Assembly (NCBI GenBank): GCA_949592205.1 | Contig: CATIUR010000005.1 | Location: 134,809,277-134,873,276 of the forward strand | Length of the DNA: 64,000 bases | Origin: Helichrysum umbraculigerum | Lineage: Eukaryota > Streptophyta > Magnoliopsida > Asterales > Asteraceae | Direction: 5' to 3' | Shown here: piece by piece, positions 8,262 to 20,179 of the stretch | How the letters are laid out: every line of letters begins with the position of its first letter | Numbering within the stretch: the first letter of the stretch is position 1 | Position numbers and translations under genes: made by a program | Notes under the pieces: generated by a model | What the model saw: the letters and a program-made list of their open reading frames with translations, nothing else | Databases searched by the model: none | Told to the model about the DNA's origin: nothing

Positions 8262-11200
8262 TTATGTTGAAGTCGTGTTTGACGTTGAATCAGTGAAGAG
8301 TTGAGGATACTTGAGTCGCATTTGGTCTTCCCGTTCCCAGGTGAATTCCGGACCGCGCCGCGAATTCCACCTAACCTTGACAATGGGAATACGACTTTGT
8401 TTAAGTTGTTTGACCTCACGGTCCATAATTTCGGCGGGTTCCTCAACAAAGTGGAGTTTCTCGTCAACTCGAATTTCATCGAGTGGAATGATAAGTGTCT
8501 CATCAGACAGACACTTCTTCATATTAGAAACATGAAAAGTGGGATGCACGCTGCTGAGTTCAGATGGCAGCTGCAATCGATAAGCCACTGGACCAATCCT
8601 TTCAAGGATCTCAAATGGTCCAATGTATCTGGGATTCAACTTCCCTCGTTTGCCAAACCGGATTACGCCTTTCCAAGGCGATACTTTGAGTAGAACTCGA
8701 TCCCCAACTTGGAACTCGAGTGGTTTGCGTCTCACGTCAGCATAACTTTTCTGACGGTCACGTTCGGCTTTGAGTTTGTTTTGAATGTCGACGATTCTTT
8801 CGGTCGTCTCGTGAATGATTTCTGGACCTGTGAGTTGGCTATCCCCAACTTCGGTCCAACAGATAGGTGACCGGCACTTACGACCGTACAGTGCCTCGAA
8901 AGGTGCAGTTTTGATGCTGGTATGATAACTGTTGTTGTACGAGAACTCGCACAATGGTAGGTGTTTTTCCCAGTTTACACCGAAGTCTACTACGCAGGCC
9001 CGTAGCATGTCTTCCAGTGTTTGAATGGTTCGTTCACTTTGGCCGTCGGTTTGAGGATGGTATGTGGTACTCATATCAAGTCGAGTACCCAGAGATTTTT
9101 GAAGTGATTGCCAAAATTGTGAAGTGAAGCGACTATCTCTATCAGAGATAATTGAGATTGGAACACCGTGTTTGGTCACGATTTCCTTCAGGTAGATTCT
9201 GGTGAGGCGTTCCATTTTGTCGGATTCCTTGATTGCCAGGAAATGAGCAGACTTTGTGAGACGATCCACGGTCACCCAAATGGTATCGCAACCGTTCGCT
9301 GACTTTGGTAGTTTGGTTATGAAGTCCATAGCAATTTGTTCCCATTTCCATTCAGGAAGACTGGGTTGTTGAAGTAAACCAGAAGGTTTTTGATATTCAA
9401 TTTTGACTTTGGAGCAAGTAAGACACTTGCTGACATAGGTGGCGATTTCAGCTTTCATGTTCGGCCACCAATAGAAGTCCTTGATACCGTGGTACATTTT
9501 ATCAGATCCCGGATGGATAGAGTATTTGGACTTGTGAGCTTCATCCATCACCAAGTCTCGTAGGTTCCCAAATTTAGGCAACCAGATTCGGTTTGAGAAA
9601 TACCTAATCCCGTTAGGTTTGACTTCGAATTGTTTATCCATGCCTTGCAAGGCTTCATCTTTGACATTCTCGGGTTTTAAGGCTTCGAGTTGAGCAGTGA
9701 GAATTTGAATATTTAAATTGTTGTGAATGGTCATACTGAAGGCTCGAACCCGAAGTGGTTTCACTCGCTCTTTCCGACTGAGGGCATCAGCAACAACATT
9801 TGCTTTGCCTGGGTGATATTTGAGTTCGCAGTCGTAATCGGTAAGCAACTCTACCCATCGACGTTGCCTCATGTTGAGATCCTTCTGATCGAATATGTGT
9901 TGAAGGCTTTTATGGTCGGTAAAGATTGTACATCTGGTACCGTAAAGGTAATGTCTCCAGATTTTGAGGGCAAAAACGACAGCTCCTAGCTCGAGGTCGT
10001 GGGTGGTGTAATTCTTTTCATGAATCTTGAGCTGTCGGGAAGCATAAGCTATGACTTTGTCTCGTTGCATGAGCACACAACCGAGACCTTGATGAGAAGC
10101 ATCGCAGTATACCACGAAGTCATCGGTGCCTTCGGGTAATGATAGAATAGGAGCACTGCAAAGCTTTTGTTTTAAGAGTTGGAATGCCGACTCTTGTTTA
10201 TCAGTCCATTCAAACTTTTTGTCTTTCTGGGTCAAAGTCGTGAGTGGTATGGCTATTTTGGAGAAATTTTCAATGAAGCGTCGATAGTATCCGGCCAGTC
10301 CCAAAAACTGCCGTACTTCGGTCGGAGTGGTTGGCGATTGCCAATCTTTGATAGCCTCGATTTTTGATGGGTCAACGTGAATCCCCTGACTGTCAATCAC
10401 GTGGCCAAGGAATTGAACGGTTTTGATCCAGAACTCACACTTAGAGAACTTGGCATAGAGCTCCTCGTGTTTAAGTAGTTCAAGGATGGTTTTGAGGTGT
10501 TGCGCATGCTCTTCTTTGCTTCGTGAGTATATGAGGATGTCATCAATGAAGACAATGACAAACTTATCAAGGTAAGGTTTACACACCCGATTCATAAGGT
10601 CCATGAATACAGCCGGTGCATTGGTTAGGCCGAATGGCATCACTTGGAATTCGTAATGCCCGTAACGGGTTCTGAAAGCGGTTTTTGGAATATCGGCATC
10701 GCGGACACGCAATTGGTGATAACCGGATCGGAGATCAATCTTTGAATAACAACTCGACCCTTGAAGTTGGTCGAACAAATCATCGATTCGAGGAAGTGGA
10801 TACCGGTTCTTGACAGTTAACTTGTTCAACTCTCGATAGTCGATACACATTCGAAAAGAACCATCTTTCTTCTTAACAAATAGGACCGGAGCTCCCCAGG
10901 GTGAAGAACTCGGCCTGATAAACCCTCGTTCCAGGAGTTCCTGTAACTGGGTGGACAGCTCCTGAAGTTCGGATGGAGCTAAACGGTATGGTGCTCGGGC
11001 CACCGGCGCAGCACCTGGTACAAGATCGATTGAGAACTCAACCTGTCTTGATGGTGGTAGACCAGGCAGTTCCTCAGGAAAGACTTCTGGAAAGTCTCGA
11101 ACAATTGGAACATCCTCAAGTCGCTTCTCCTCCGACTTTTTCTCCATGATGTGCGCGAGGATTGCTGGATAACCCTTTTTCAGAAATTTCCGGGTTTTAA

Positions 11201-12713
11201 GACAAGAGATGATGTTAAGCCTCGTCCCTCCGGTCTCCCCCTGTATGACTAGGGTTCTACCGACGGCGAGAGGTATGCGAACAATTTTATCGTAGCAAAT
11301 GATTTCGGCGCGATGTTTGGACAACCAGTCCATGCCTACGATGACATCGAAACTTCCTATCTCAACAGGCATAAGATCTATGGAGAAGATTTCGTCGGCT
11401 AGATTTAAAGTGCAATTAGGTATCACACTATTGGTTTCTATCAATTTGCCATTTGCTAGCTCTACGGTGTACTTAACGTCTAAAGCAATAGGTGTAATGT
11501 CAAGTAGAGGGCAAAATTTATCGGAAATAAAACTCCTATCGGCACCAGTATCAAACAGAATAGAAGCAGTTAAATTGTTGAGGAGGAACATACCCGTGAC
11601 CACATTCGGGTCCTGACGGGCGTCCCCTGAGTTGATCACGAAGGCGCTACTTTTGGCGTTGTTGTTGTTGCGGTGGTTGTTGTTGTTGTTGTTGTTGCCC
11701 TTATTCTTCAATTTTGGGCAAGAATCCCTGAAGTGTCCAGGGTGTCCACATTCATAGCAGGACTTAGGTTGTCGGGCATTTCTGTCAGAGGGGTTGTTGT
11801 TGGATTTGGGGGCTCGGCAATCCTTAGTCAGATGCCCGTACCTCCTGCAGTTGTTGCAAGGAGTACCGCACTGACCAAAATGGTGGTAGTTACACTTGGG
11901 ACAATAAGGCCTGTCCCCGGTGTAGCTGCGGGTGGTTTCAGAGTTGGAGGTGTAGACTTGGATGGCGTTGTTTTTCTTGTTTGAGTTGTGGTGGTGTTCA
12001 GTGGATTTGCGTTTGTTGTTGTTGGAGGATGAGGTGTTGGAGGTCTCACGGCTGACAACTAGAGCCATGAGTTCGTGGGCCAATCGAATGGCACTCTCAG
12101 TGGTGGTTGGTTTGGATGAGGCGACGTTTCCCTGGATGTTCTCGGGGAGTCCACGAATGTATTTCTTAATGCCCTTACTTTCTGGTTCGACCAAACCCGG
12201 GCATAATAAAGCAAACTGCTGAAATTTGGTGGTATATTCAGCGACATCATTTCCCTGCACTGCCAGGTGCCAGAATTCTTCCTCCAGCCTGTGCAATTCT
12301 TCTTCAGGACAGTATTTTTCTGTCAGCTTCTTCTTCAGTTCGGCCCAAGGAAGTCGATTTGCAACCTCAAGGCCTACAGAGTTTGCGTGGGTTTTCCACC
12401 ACGTGAGTGCACCTTCCTGAAAGGTGTAAGCAGCGAATTTAACCTTGTTGTTCTCGGTGCAGTCGCAGAGGCTGAAAACAGATTCCATACGCTCAATCCA
12501 ACGGATCAAGCCAATGGCACCTTCCGTTCCCTTGAAATATAGTGGTTTACAGCTAAGAAAGTCCTTATAGGAGCAGGGTTTGGGTGGTGGAGTATTGGTT
12601 GCTGTGTCCTCGCTACCGGGTGGTGTTCGGGTAGCCAAGGCTTCGGTCACACTGCGGGCAATTATTCCCGCGATTTCAGCTTCGCTAAGGGTAATTTGAC
12701 GACGAGGAGGCAT
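8262..12713 (-). CDS. Tekay-like gag-pol polyprotein with chromodomain, intact
   Basis: This 1483-codon frame has no break. Gag (about 40-220) is followed by CCHC-type zinc knuckles at about 268-331 (including CYECGHPGHFRDSC), aspartic protease FDTGADRSF near 387, reverse transcriptase with FIDDILIYS near 721, and RNase H (YCDASHQGLGCVLMQ). The integrase has its HHCC finger near 1069 (HPGSDKMYH, CLTC) and DDE residues in AMDFI, SDRDSRF and SERTIQTLE. A chromodomain follows at about 1422-1475 (VKVRWNSRRGPEFTWEREDQ). All catalytic residues I looked for are present. The chromodomain is known in this family to steer integration towards marked chromatin. An asparagine-rich run near 345-360 is coded by a GTT-rich stretch. 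The start ATG lies about 430 bases inside the PBS. Confidence 0.95.
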   Translation of the reverse strand: MPPRRQITLSEAEIAGIIARSVTEALATRTPPGSEDTATNTPPPKPCSYKDFLSCKPLYFKGTEGAIGLIRWIERMESVFSLCDCTENNKVKFAAYTFQEGALTWWKTHANSVGLEVANRLPWAELKKKLTEKYCPEEELHRLEEEFWHLAVQGNDVAEYTTKFQQFALLCPGLVEPESKGIKKYIRGLPENIQGNVASSKPTTTESAIRLAHELMALVVSRETSNTSSSNNNKRKSTEHHHNSNKKNNAIQVYTSNSETTRSYTGDRPYCPKCNYHHFGQCGTPCNNCRRYGHLTKDCRAPKSNNNPSDRNARQPKSCYECGHPGHFRDSCPKLKNKGNNNNNNNHRNNNNAKSSAFVINSGDARQDPNVVTGMFLLNNLTASILFDTGADRSFISDKFCPLLDITPIALDVKYTVELANGKLIETNSVIPNCTLNLADEIFSIDLMPVEIGSFDVIVGMDWLSKHRAEIICYDKIVRIPLAVGRTLVIQGETGGTRLNIISCLKTRKFLKKGYPAILAHIMEKKSEEKRLEDVPIVRDFPEVFPEELPGLPPSRQVEFSIDLVPGAAPVARAPYRLAPSELQELSTQLQELLERGFIRPSSSPWGAPVLFVKKKDGSFRMCIDYRELNKLTVKNRYPLPRIDDLFDQLQGSSCYSKIDLRSGYHQLRVRDADIPKTAFRTRYGHYEFQVMPFGLTNAPAVFMDLMNRVCKPYLDKFVIVFIDDILIYSRSKEEHAQHLKTILELLKHEELYAKFSKCEFWIKTVQFLGHVIDSQGIHVDPSKIEAIKDWQSPTTPTEVRQFLGLAGYYRRFIENFSKIAIPLTTLTQKDKKFEWTDKQESAFQLLKQKLCSAPILSLPEGTDDFVVYCDASHQGLGCVLMQRDKVIAYASRQLKIHEKNYTTHDLELGAVVFALKIWRHYLYGTRCTIFTDHKSLQHIFDQKDLNMRQRRWVELLTDYDCELKYHPGKANVVADALSRKERVKPLRVRAFSMTIHNNLNIQILTAQLEALKPENVKDEALQGMDKQFEVKPNGIRYFSNRIWLPKFGNLRDLVMDEAHKSKYSIHPGSDKMYHGIKDFYWWPNMKAEIATYVSKCLTCSKVKIEYQKPSGLLQQPSLPEWKWEQIAMDFITKLPKSANGCDTIWVTVDRLTKSAHFLAIKESDKMERLTRIYLKEIVTKHGVPISIISDRDSRFTSQFWQSLQKSLGTRLDMSTTYHPQTDGQSERTIQTLEDMLRACVVDFGVNWEKHLPLCEFSYNNSYHTSIKTAPFEALYGRKCRSPICWTEVGDSQLTGPEIIHETTERIVDIQNKLKAERDRQKSYADVRRKPLEFQVGDRVLLKVSPWKGVIRFGKRGKLNPRYIGPFEILERIGPVAYRLQLPSELSSVHPTFHVSNMKKCLSDETLIIPLDEIRVDEKLHFVEEPAEIMDREVKQLKQSRIPIVKVRWNSRRGPEFTWEREDQMRLKYPQLFTDSTSNTTST

Positions 12714-13146
12714 GATGCTGAGTAAGAAAGAACAAGGAAATGAAATAAGATACTAGTCCGAGTATGATGAACTAGTGGTGTGTTTGTCATTCCGAGACAA
12801 AACGTTTGAAAGAAAGAGGCCTATATTCATATAATATAATATAGCCTAAAGTTGTAATGAGGTCTATTCATGTAAATATATGTATATCACATAATAACCT
12901 ATTGAGTGTCTAGCACAGACGTGTTTTGAGTCCCGTTTCTCTCGAGGTCAGAGTCAACTAATGCATTCCTGTTCAACATAACTCTTTCAGATTTCACATC
13001 ATCTTTCTTTAATTGTACATAGTTGATCAGGCTATGTTAAATTAAAGTCGTATGATGTAATCCCTGAACTAGTCATAACTAATAAGGAATACTGCCTAAC
13101 GGTCATAGTCTAGGCCCACTAAATGCAACCTAGTTCACTATAACCT

Positions 13147-13161
13147 TAGGCTCTGATACCA
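13147..13161 (-). other. primer binding site (initiator tRNA-Met)
   Basis: The minus strand reads TGGTATCAGAGCCTA starting three bases inside the 5' LTR. TGGTATCAGAGC is the classic site complementary to plant initiator tRNA-Met. Confidence 0.9.
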
Positions 13162-13164
13162 ATC

Positions 13165-15806
13165 TGTGACACCCCCAAATTTAAAGATTTGCGGAAGCTT
13201 GATTTGGGTGTCACTAATCAATATACAAAGCACATAAGATATAATGAACGACCACTATATGCGTCGTTTTAAACTTGTATAGATAAAGTAAATGTTTACA
13301 TCAAAATATTGTTACATTAGCTCGGTTCCTGAAATTGAGAGATTACATAGCATAATTACTTTTACAAAATATAATAATGCAGTCCAATCTCTAGTTGTAT
13401 GTATGCTGACTCGAGCTAATAATTCCTGCTTGTGCAGCCAAACTACTGCTGGGTACCTGTGATAAATACTAAAATGGGTCAGCGAAAATGCTGGTGAGCT
13501 CACAGGTTTGTATGTCAATGTATAGTTGTAAGAACCGCAAGATTTATATTGAATTTAAAATGCAATTAAGCAAAATAAAAGTTATACTGTCCATGAGCAC
13601 ATAGTCTGAGCTTAACTTGATTTGTCAGGCCCAATTAAGGAAACCTAACTTGAAATGCCTCCTACGAGTGTCTAATCCACACTCGTCTTCCCAAATGCTA
13701 ATACATCCGTTTGACCGGTTAGTGCGTGCTAACCCGGATGAGGATTGTCAATCCCATATGATATCATATACTAACATTCACGCTATAAAATACTAGAGAC
13801 TATGCTTATGGAGGACTTTAAATTGATTAGCTTGAAACTCATGTAGTATTTGAAGTTTGGCACTTGCGTTCTACTTGTAAAACAAAATCGAGTAGTAATA
13901 TCACACCCCTAGTTGTAAAGCAGTGAAAATGGGGCTATGAAACTCACCTGAGTCTTGAAGTGTTTAATTTAGTAAACTTGAAGTAATTAGCGGTGAATTG
14001 ATGTCCAAAGGCTTGAAACCTGAATGTGTCCACGACACTTGAATTGTTATTAATTGTACCGGTATCTCGAAAGACTACCATTTAAATCGTTTGTTTAACT
14101 TGATGTCCAAATTACCCCGATTTGGTTGATTGTATTGTTACAAGTTACTACGACTTGTTTGATTGACTTGATACAAGTTACAACGACTTGTTTGATTGTG
14201 AATTAGGTTTTGAAAATGTATACGGCCCGTTGGTGATTGTTTGAATTTAAATATGTTAATGTTCTCCTTATGTCTCAAAGTGTTAACCCTGAAAAGTAAA
14301 TTCCATTATGACTGAAAAGTTGTATCGTGTAAGCGTTTTGAAGTTGTACAAGTTTGACACTTGTTGTAAAAATGTGCTTACGGAATCTAAGTACGGGGGT
14401 CCGGGGGCAGCGCCCCTGGTTAGCGGGGTCCAAGGGGCGGCAGCCCCTGGCGGGGTCCAAGGGGCAGAGCCCCTGGCTGGGGTCGAGCTGCCAGGTCAGC
14501 TTGGAAAATTTTTATTTCTACTATATTGCTTTAAGGAAAAACGCATCAGGACTTGAATTTGGGTGAAATCAAGTGATAAAATTTCGAGCCTCGACACTTA
14601 GTAAAAATCTGTGTTTTTGAGGTTCTGGTTTGTGCGACGTTGGGTGCGACGTTGGGTGCGACGTCGCAGATCCGGACTGCGACGTTGGGCACGGCGTCGC
14701 TATGTGCGACTTTCGCAATTTAATGCGACGTTGTGCGTGGCGTCGCTATAGGCGACGTAGTTGATTTCTGCGACGTTGGGGTTTACGTCGCTAAGTGCGA
14801 CGTCCGCAATTCAATGCGACGTAGAGTGCTGCGTCGCTATATGCGACGTTGAGGATTTGTGCGACGTAAGTCGCTACGTCGCATTTACGCCAGGCCAAAT
14901 GCGACGTACGGGATCTGATCGGAGTTTCGACTTCAAAAACGTATTTTCCGGCCATCGATCGGTCTAATATTTTTACCCAACCCATTTTAGGACATTACAA
15001 GGTTATACAAACAACTAGCAAGTTATAAAACTTAAAAACGAGAGTTTTCGGAGTTGTGTCGGAAACTTACAAATCGCCGAAATGAAATTCCGGAAAGATA
15101 GAAATGTAGATCGGAATGCGGTGAGTGTTTTCTTCCAAACGAGTATGACGATCCAAGGTCGATTGAGGTGCTTATTTTTGTGATTAGTGAGTTTTTGTGA
15201 GTTTGGGTTTTTGAGAGAAAAGAAAAGGAAGAGAGAGAGAGATAAATGAGAAATGAAAGAAAGAAAATGGTGGGGAGGTGGTTAAGGGATCACCTCCCAT
15301 TTTCAGTCCGCGCACTGCGCTCCGTGCGGTGTTCGTTTACTCCGTCGTTTGAACGTTAAGTATTTATTTTCTATGTTTTAATATACGTTTAAAATGCGAA
15401 TAATTATTCAGTATTTTTGTTGAAGTATTTTACTAACTTTTTAATAATTACATTATAAAAGGTGAATTGTTTCGTTTTGTTTGCGCAATTACATTTTATT
15501 CGCGTTTATATAAATTGTGTGATAAAACTTGAATACTAAATATTATTGACATAATATTTTTAAGTACAATAACGTTATAACAATCCTGGTATTATTTAAA
15601 TAAATTGTTCACCAACGTCCGTATTTATTGTATCGAAATTCATTCGATTTGAAACTTGTACGATTTAAACAAACCGCATAGTTGTAGATATATATTCAAC
15701 AATATATATAATAATTGATACATTAATTAGCCTAACACAGAACTAATTACATGTAATAAAGCTCGATTAGGCACTAAATTCTAGTCCTAAATTGACGGTT
15801 GTCACA
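13165..15806 (-). repeat. 5' LTR of Tekay-like element
   Basis: It is practically identical to 5586-8226. It drives the minus-strand element; a TATA-like TATATAAA lies at about 15504-15512 on the minus strand, roughly 300 bases from the LTR start, followed by a CT-rich leader. Confidence 0.95.
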
Positions 15807-15811
15807 TGCCG
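15807..15811. repeat. right target-site duplication of Tekay-like element
   Basis: TGCCG is identical to 5581-5585. Confidence 0.9.
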
Positions 15812-18800
15812 AGTGCTCTCTAATTATGCAACAAGGACTACCCCCTAAGCTTGGAGATACTGGCCGTTTCACTATTCCTTGTTATCTTCAGGATGTTCAA
15901 ATAAGTAACGCCTTAGCTAACCTAGGAGCTAGTGTAAACCTCATGCCGTTCTCGCTTTATAGGAAACTAGGATTAAACGAACTCTTGCCTACCCACATGA
16001 CCATCCAATTAGCAGATAGATCAGTTAAACTCCCCCGAGGAATTGCTGAAGATATTATGGTCCGTGTCGACAAATTCGTCTTTCCAGTTGATTGCGTTGT
16101 TATGGATATTGAAGAAGACACCCAGGTTCCACTCATCCTTGGCAGACCTTTCCTAAACACTGCCAAGGCCGTCATTGACGTAAATGAAAAATCTTTAAAA
16201 CTCCGAGTTGGAACTGAAGAGGTCATCTTCAATGTTGATAAACTAATGAAACAGCCTGTGGGAGAAGATCTTGGTCTTGTAGATTCTATGCAGGAAATAA
16301 TTGAAGAACACTTGGAAGAGATCCTCGCAGTAAGCAGCATTAACCCCCTTCCCAATACTGTCATCACTTCAAGAATACTCTGTGAAGAAGGTGCGGGTCT
16401 ATGCTCAGCTATCTCGGATTCTTCCGACACATCTGGAGAGTTACTATTTCCTTTAAAGAATTCTGAGCCGCAGCTCAATTCCATCTTGACTGCTCCACTT
16501 GGATATGGCACTCCTGTCACTCTGCTACGAAGGAACCCGACTTCTGAAGTAGATCATTCATCTCTCTCAAGGGAAGAAATTCTGAAGACTCTTAAAAACA
16601 TGGAGTCAATGCTTAAAACACCTGCTTTGCAACCATCTGAAGGTTGTGAAAATCCAGAAATCACCATCAGCAAGTCTTCATCAGCTCAATTTCAGAGATT
16701 TGCAACAACTGACAAAGGAAAAGAAATTATCACTGAAGAAAATGCAATCTCTCAATCTTCCCAAGTAAAATATGAGCTGAGAAAAGATGAGCTGTCCAAC
16801 AATACAGAATGGGTTGAGATAGCATCAGCCGACATTCCAGAATCACCTGCAATGGAGTCAGATTATCAAACAACGTATGACGAGCTTAAAAGAGACGAGA
16901 TTGCCAGGATGAAACCATCTACTGAAGAACCACCCGAATTGGAACTAAAGGAACTTCCCCCACACCTTGAATATGCTTTTCTTGAAGGAACTTCGCACTT
17001 ACCGGTTATCATATCTAAAGAATTGAAGCCCGAAGAGAAAGCAAGGCTGGTACAGGTTCTAAAGTCACACAAGAAGGCGATTGCTTGGAAGATCTCTGAC
17101 ATACAAGGAATTAGTCCAAACTACTGCACGCATAAGATCTTAATGGAAAACAACTTTAGACCATCAGTTCAAAGGCAAAGGAGAGTCAACCCGAAGATTC
17201 AAGACGTGGTGAAAAAGGAGGTTATCAAACTCCTGGATGCCGGTCTGATCTACCCTATCTCAGATTCCCCATGGGTTAGCCCAGTTCAGGTAGTCCCAAA
17301 GAAAGGAAGCATGACGGTCATCGCTAACGAAAACAATGAATTGATTCCAACACGAACCGTCAATGGTTGGAGGGTGTGTATCGACTATCGAAAATTGAAT
17401 GAAGCTCCACGCAAAGATCATTTCCCTCTACCATTCATTGATCAGATGCTCGAAAGGTTATCAGGAAATGAATTCTATTGCTTCCTTGATGGCTTCTCAG
17501 GCTATTTTCAGATACCTCTCGATCCGAAGGACCAAGAAAAGACGACGTTTACTTGTCCCTATGGAACATTTGCTTACCGACGTATGCCTTTTGGTTTATG
17601 TAATGCACCTGCGACTTTTCAAAGATGCATGGTAGCAATCTTCCACGACATGGTTGAACAATGCATGGAAGTGTTCATGGATGATTTCTAAGTTTTTGGG
17701 GATTCGTTCACCACTTGTCTTTCTAACTTGGATAGGATGCTTGCTCGATGTGAAGAATCAAACCTAGTTCTGAATTGGGAGAAATGTCACTTCATGGTGA
17801 AAGAAGGCATAGTTCTTGGACACCGCATTTCTAAATCTGGAATTGAAGTTGACAAAGCAAAAGTTGAAACCATCTCGAAGCTTCCACCCCCTACTTCTGT
17901 GAAAGCCATCCGAAGTTTTCTAGGTCACGCCGGATTCTACCGCCGCTTTATTAAGGATTTCTCTAAGATTTCTCGACCTATGACTCATCTTCTCGAAAAA
18001 GATACTCCGTTTGACTTTACAGATGAATGTCTCAAAGCTTTCAACTACCTGAAGGATCAGCTTGTACATGCACCGATCATGGTTGCCCCCGATTGGAGTC
18101 TTCCATTTGAAATCATGTGCGATGCCAGTGATTTCGCTGTTGGAGCTGTACTGGGACAGCGGAAGGAGAAACACTTTCAACCAATATACTACGCCAGCAA
18201 AACGCTCACGGATGCTCAAGAAAACTACACCACTACAGAAAAGGAGCTGCTTGCGGTAGTATTTGCTTTCGATAAATTTCGTTCTTATCTAATCTTGTCC
18301 AAAACTATTGTCTATACAGATCACTCCGCTTTGAAATACCTTTTCAAAAAGCAAGATGCTAAACCGCGCCTTCTACGATGGATTCTACTCCTACAAGAAT
18401 TTGATATTGAGATTAGAGATAAGAAAGGAGCAGAAAACGTCACGGCCGATCATCTTAGCCGATTGGAAAATCCATCAATGGAGAAGTTGCACGAGAACAA
18501 TATTCAAGATCAGTTCCTCGAAGAACAACTCATGACTATAGGAGGCGGAGGCTACCAACAAGGGTCACAGTTCACACACAACCCTTGGTATGCTGACTTC
18601 GCCAATTATCTGGTAGGAAACATCGTAACAAAAGGAATGCCAACCTCTCAGAAATGAAAATTCTTCCGAGATGTCAAGAACTATTATTGGAATGATCCTT
18701 ATCTCTTTAAGGTTTGTCCCGATCAACTTATTCGAAGATGCGTCGATGGGAAGGAGGCAGAACTAATTCTACACCAGAGCCACCACGGACCTACTGGAGG

Positions 18801-19857
18801 ACACCATGGCAACAAAATGACTGCACGAAAGGTTTACGATGCCGGCTTTTATTGGCAAACCATATTCCGAGACGCTTGCGAAATGGTGAAGCGCTGTGAT
18901 ATTTGCCAAAGGCAAGGCAATATCTCAGCCCGGAACGAAATGCCACTTACTAATATCCAGGCCGTGGAGATCTTTGATATCTGGGGATTAGATTTTATGG
19001 AACCATTCCCTAAATCTAACGGAAAAGAGTACATCTTAGTCGCAGTTGACTACGTCTCCAGGTGGGCCGAAGCTCAAGCTTTTCTGACCAACGATTCAAA
19101 AGTAGTAACCCAGTTCCTCAAAAAGTTGTTCAGTCGATTTGGAACTCCTAGGGCTATAATCAGTGACCGTGGCACGCATTTCTGCAATACTCAATTCATG
19201 CGAGTGCTGCAGCAGTATGGTGTCACTCACAAAACATCGACGGCCTACCATCCACAAACTAATGGGCAAGCTGAAGCGACAAATCGGGCTTTGAAAAGGA
19301 TATTGGAATGAACTGTCGGAAATCACGGGCACAGCTGGGCCGAAAAATTAGACGATGCGTTGTGGGCATTTAGAACTGCCTACAAAACACCATTAGGAAC
19401 CACACCGTATCGGCTAGTCTATGGAAAGGCGTGTCACCTCCCAATTGAGTTAGAATATCGGGCGTACTGGGCATTAAAACACTGCAACTTGGAAATTTCA
19501 GCAGCTGGAGAACAACGGAGAATGCAAATGAATGAGTTAGCAGAGCTAAGAGACCAAGCGTACGACAGTTCACTGAGCTTCAAGGAGAGAACTAAAAGGG
19601 TCCACGACGCTAAGTTAAAGCCCTCTAGGTTCAAACAAGGAGATAAAGTGCTGCTCTTCAATTCGCGATTCAAGAAATTCTCCGGTAAATTCAAAAGTAG
19701 GTGGAGCGGACCATTCACTATCTCAAAGGTATTTCCCTATGGCGCAATCGAACTCGAGGCTCCAGAAGGTAATTTTAAGGTTAATGGTCATCGCTTAAAG
19801 CATTATGTTGAGGACTTTCCCATCAGGGAAGACGTCTTCATCTTTGAACCTCCATGA
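15812..19857 (+). pseudogene. Athila-like protease-RT-RNase H-integrase, three stops
   Basis: This is the second part of the Athila gag-pol and stays in one frame throughout. The aspartic protease is near 15910 but its motif reads ANLGASVNLMP, with Asn in place of the catalytic Asp. RT follows (WRVCIDYRKLNEA, YRRMPFGLCNAPATFQR, VFMDDF). A TAA at 17689-17691 stops translation right after the RT active site. RNase H is at about 18100-18480 (CDASDFAVGAVL). A TGA lies at 18655-18657. Integrase follows: HHCC finger (HHG...CDICQRQ), GLDFMEP, SDRGTHF, GQAEATNRALKR, then a TGA at 19309-19311. The C-terminal domain ends at 19857. There is no frameshift: three point stops and one protease change inactivate the copy. 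Confidence 0.9.
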
Positions 19858-20179
19858 GTCTTCAAGAAAGGTACAAAGAGTCAAGCTAGAGACTCGTAAA
19901 ACAAGCGCTCTTGGGAGGCACCCCAAGCTTATCTTTATTTTTCTGTCAAATTTTTACTTCTTAGTTTATTTTTTGTTAAGTATGATTATCTCTAACGAAA
20001 TTTCACGATTTGCTACTTATCTGACTATAAACTTCAAAATCAGAGATAAGTTTTAAAAATGCAAATGCCAGAACTCTGATAACAGAAATCTTTATAAAAC
20101 ATCTTCACACTGTCATCAGATCTCTGTGCATTTGTATTTATCATTTTATGCATTACCTGTTTATTTTGTTTGTTTCAGG

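Larger units (their letters stand above)
5586..15806 (-). mobile_element. young Tekay-like chromovirus (Ty3/gypsy)
   Basis: This is a complete 10.2 kb LTR retrotransposon on the minus strand, inserted in the Athila gag-pol with a perfect TGCCG duplication. The LTRs are 5586-8226 and 13165-15806. The PBS fits initiator tRNA-Met (13147-13161) and the polypurine tract is at 8227-8235. One uninterrupted gag-pol frame ends in a chromodomain. By eye the LTRs differ only by two substitutions and two short indels, so the insertion is very recent. Long LTRs, the iMet primer and the C-terminal chromodomain point to the Tekay/Del lineage. Confidence 0.95.

Noticed and set aside
15957..16520. 187-codon minus-strand ORF inside Athila pol
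   Set aside because: Shadow of the real protease frame on the + strand.
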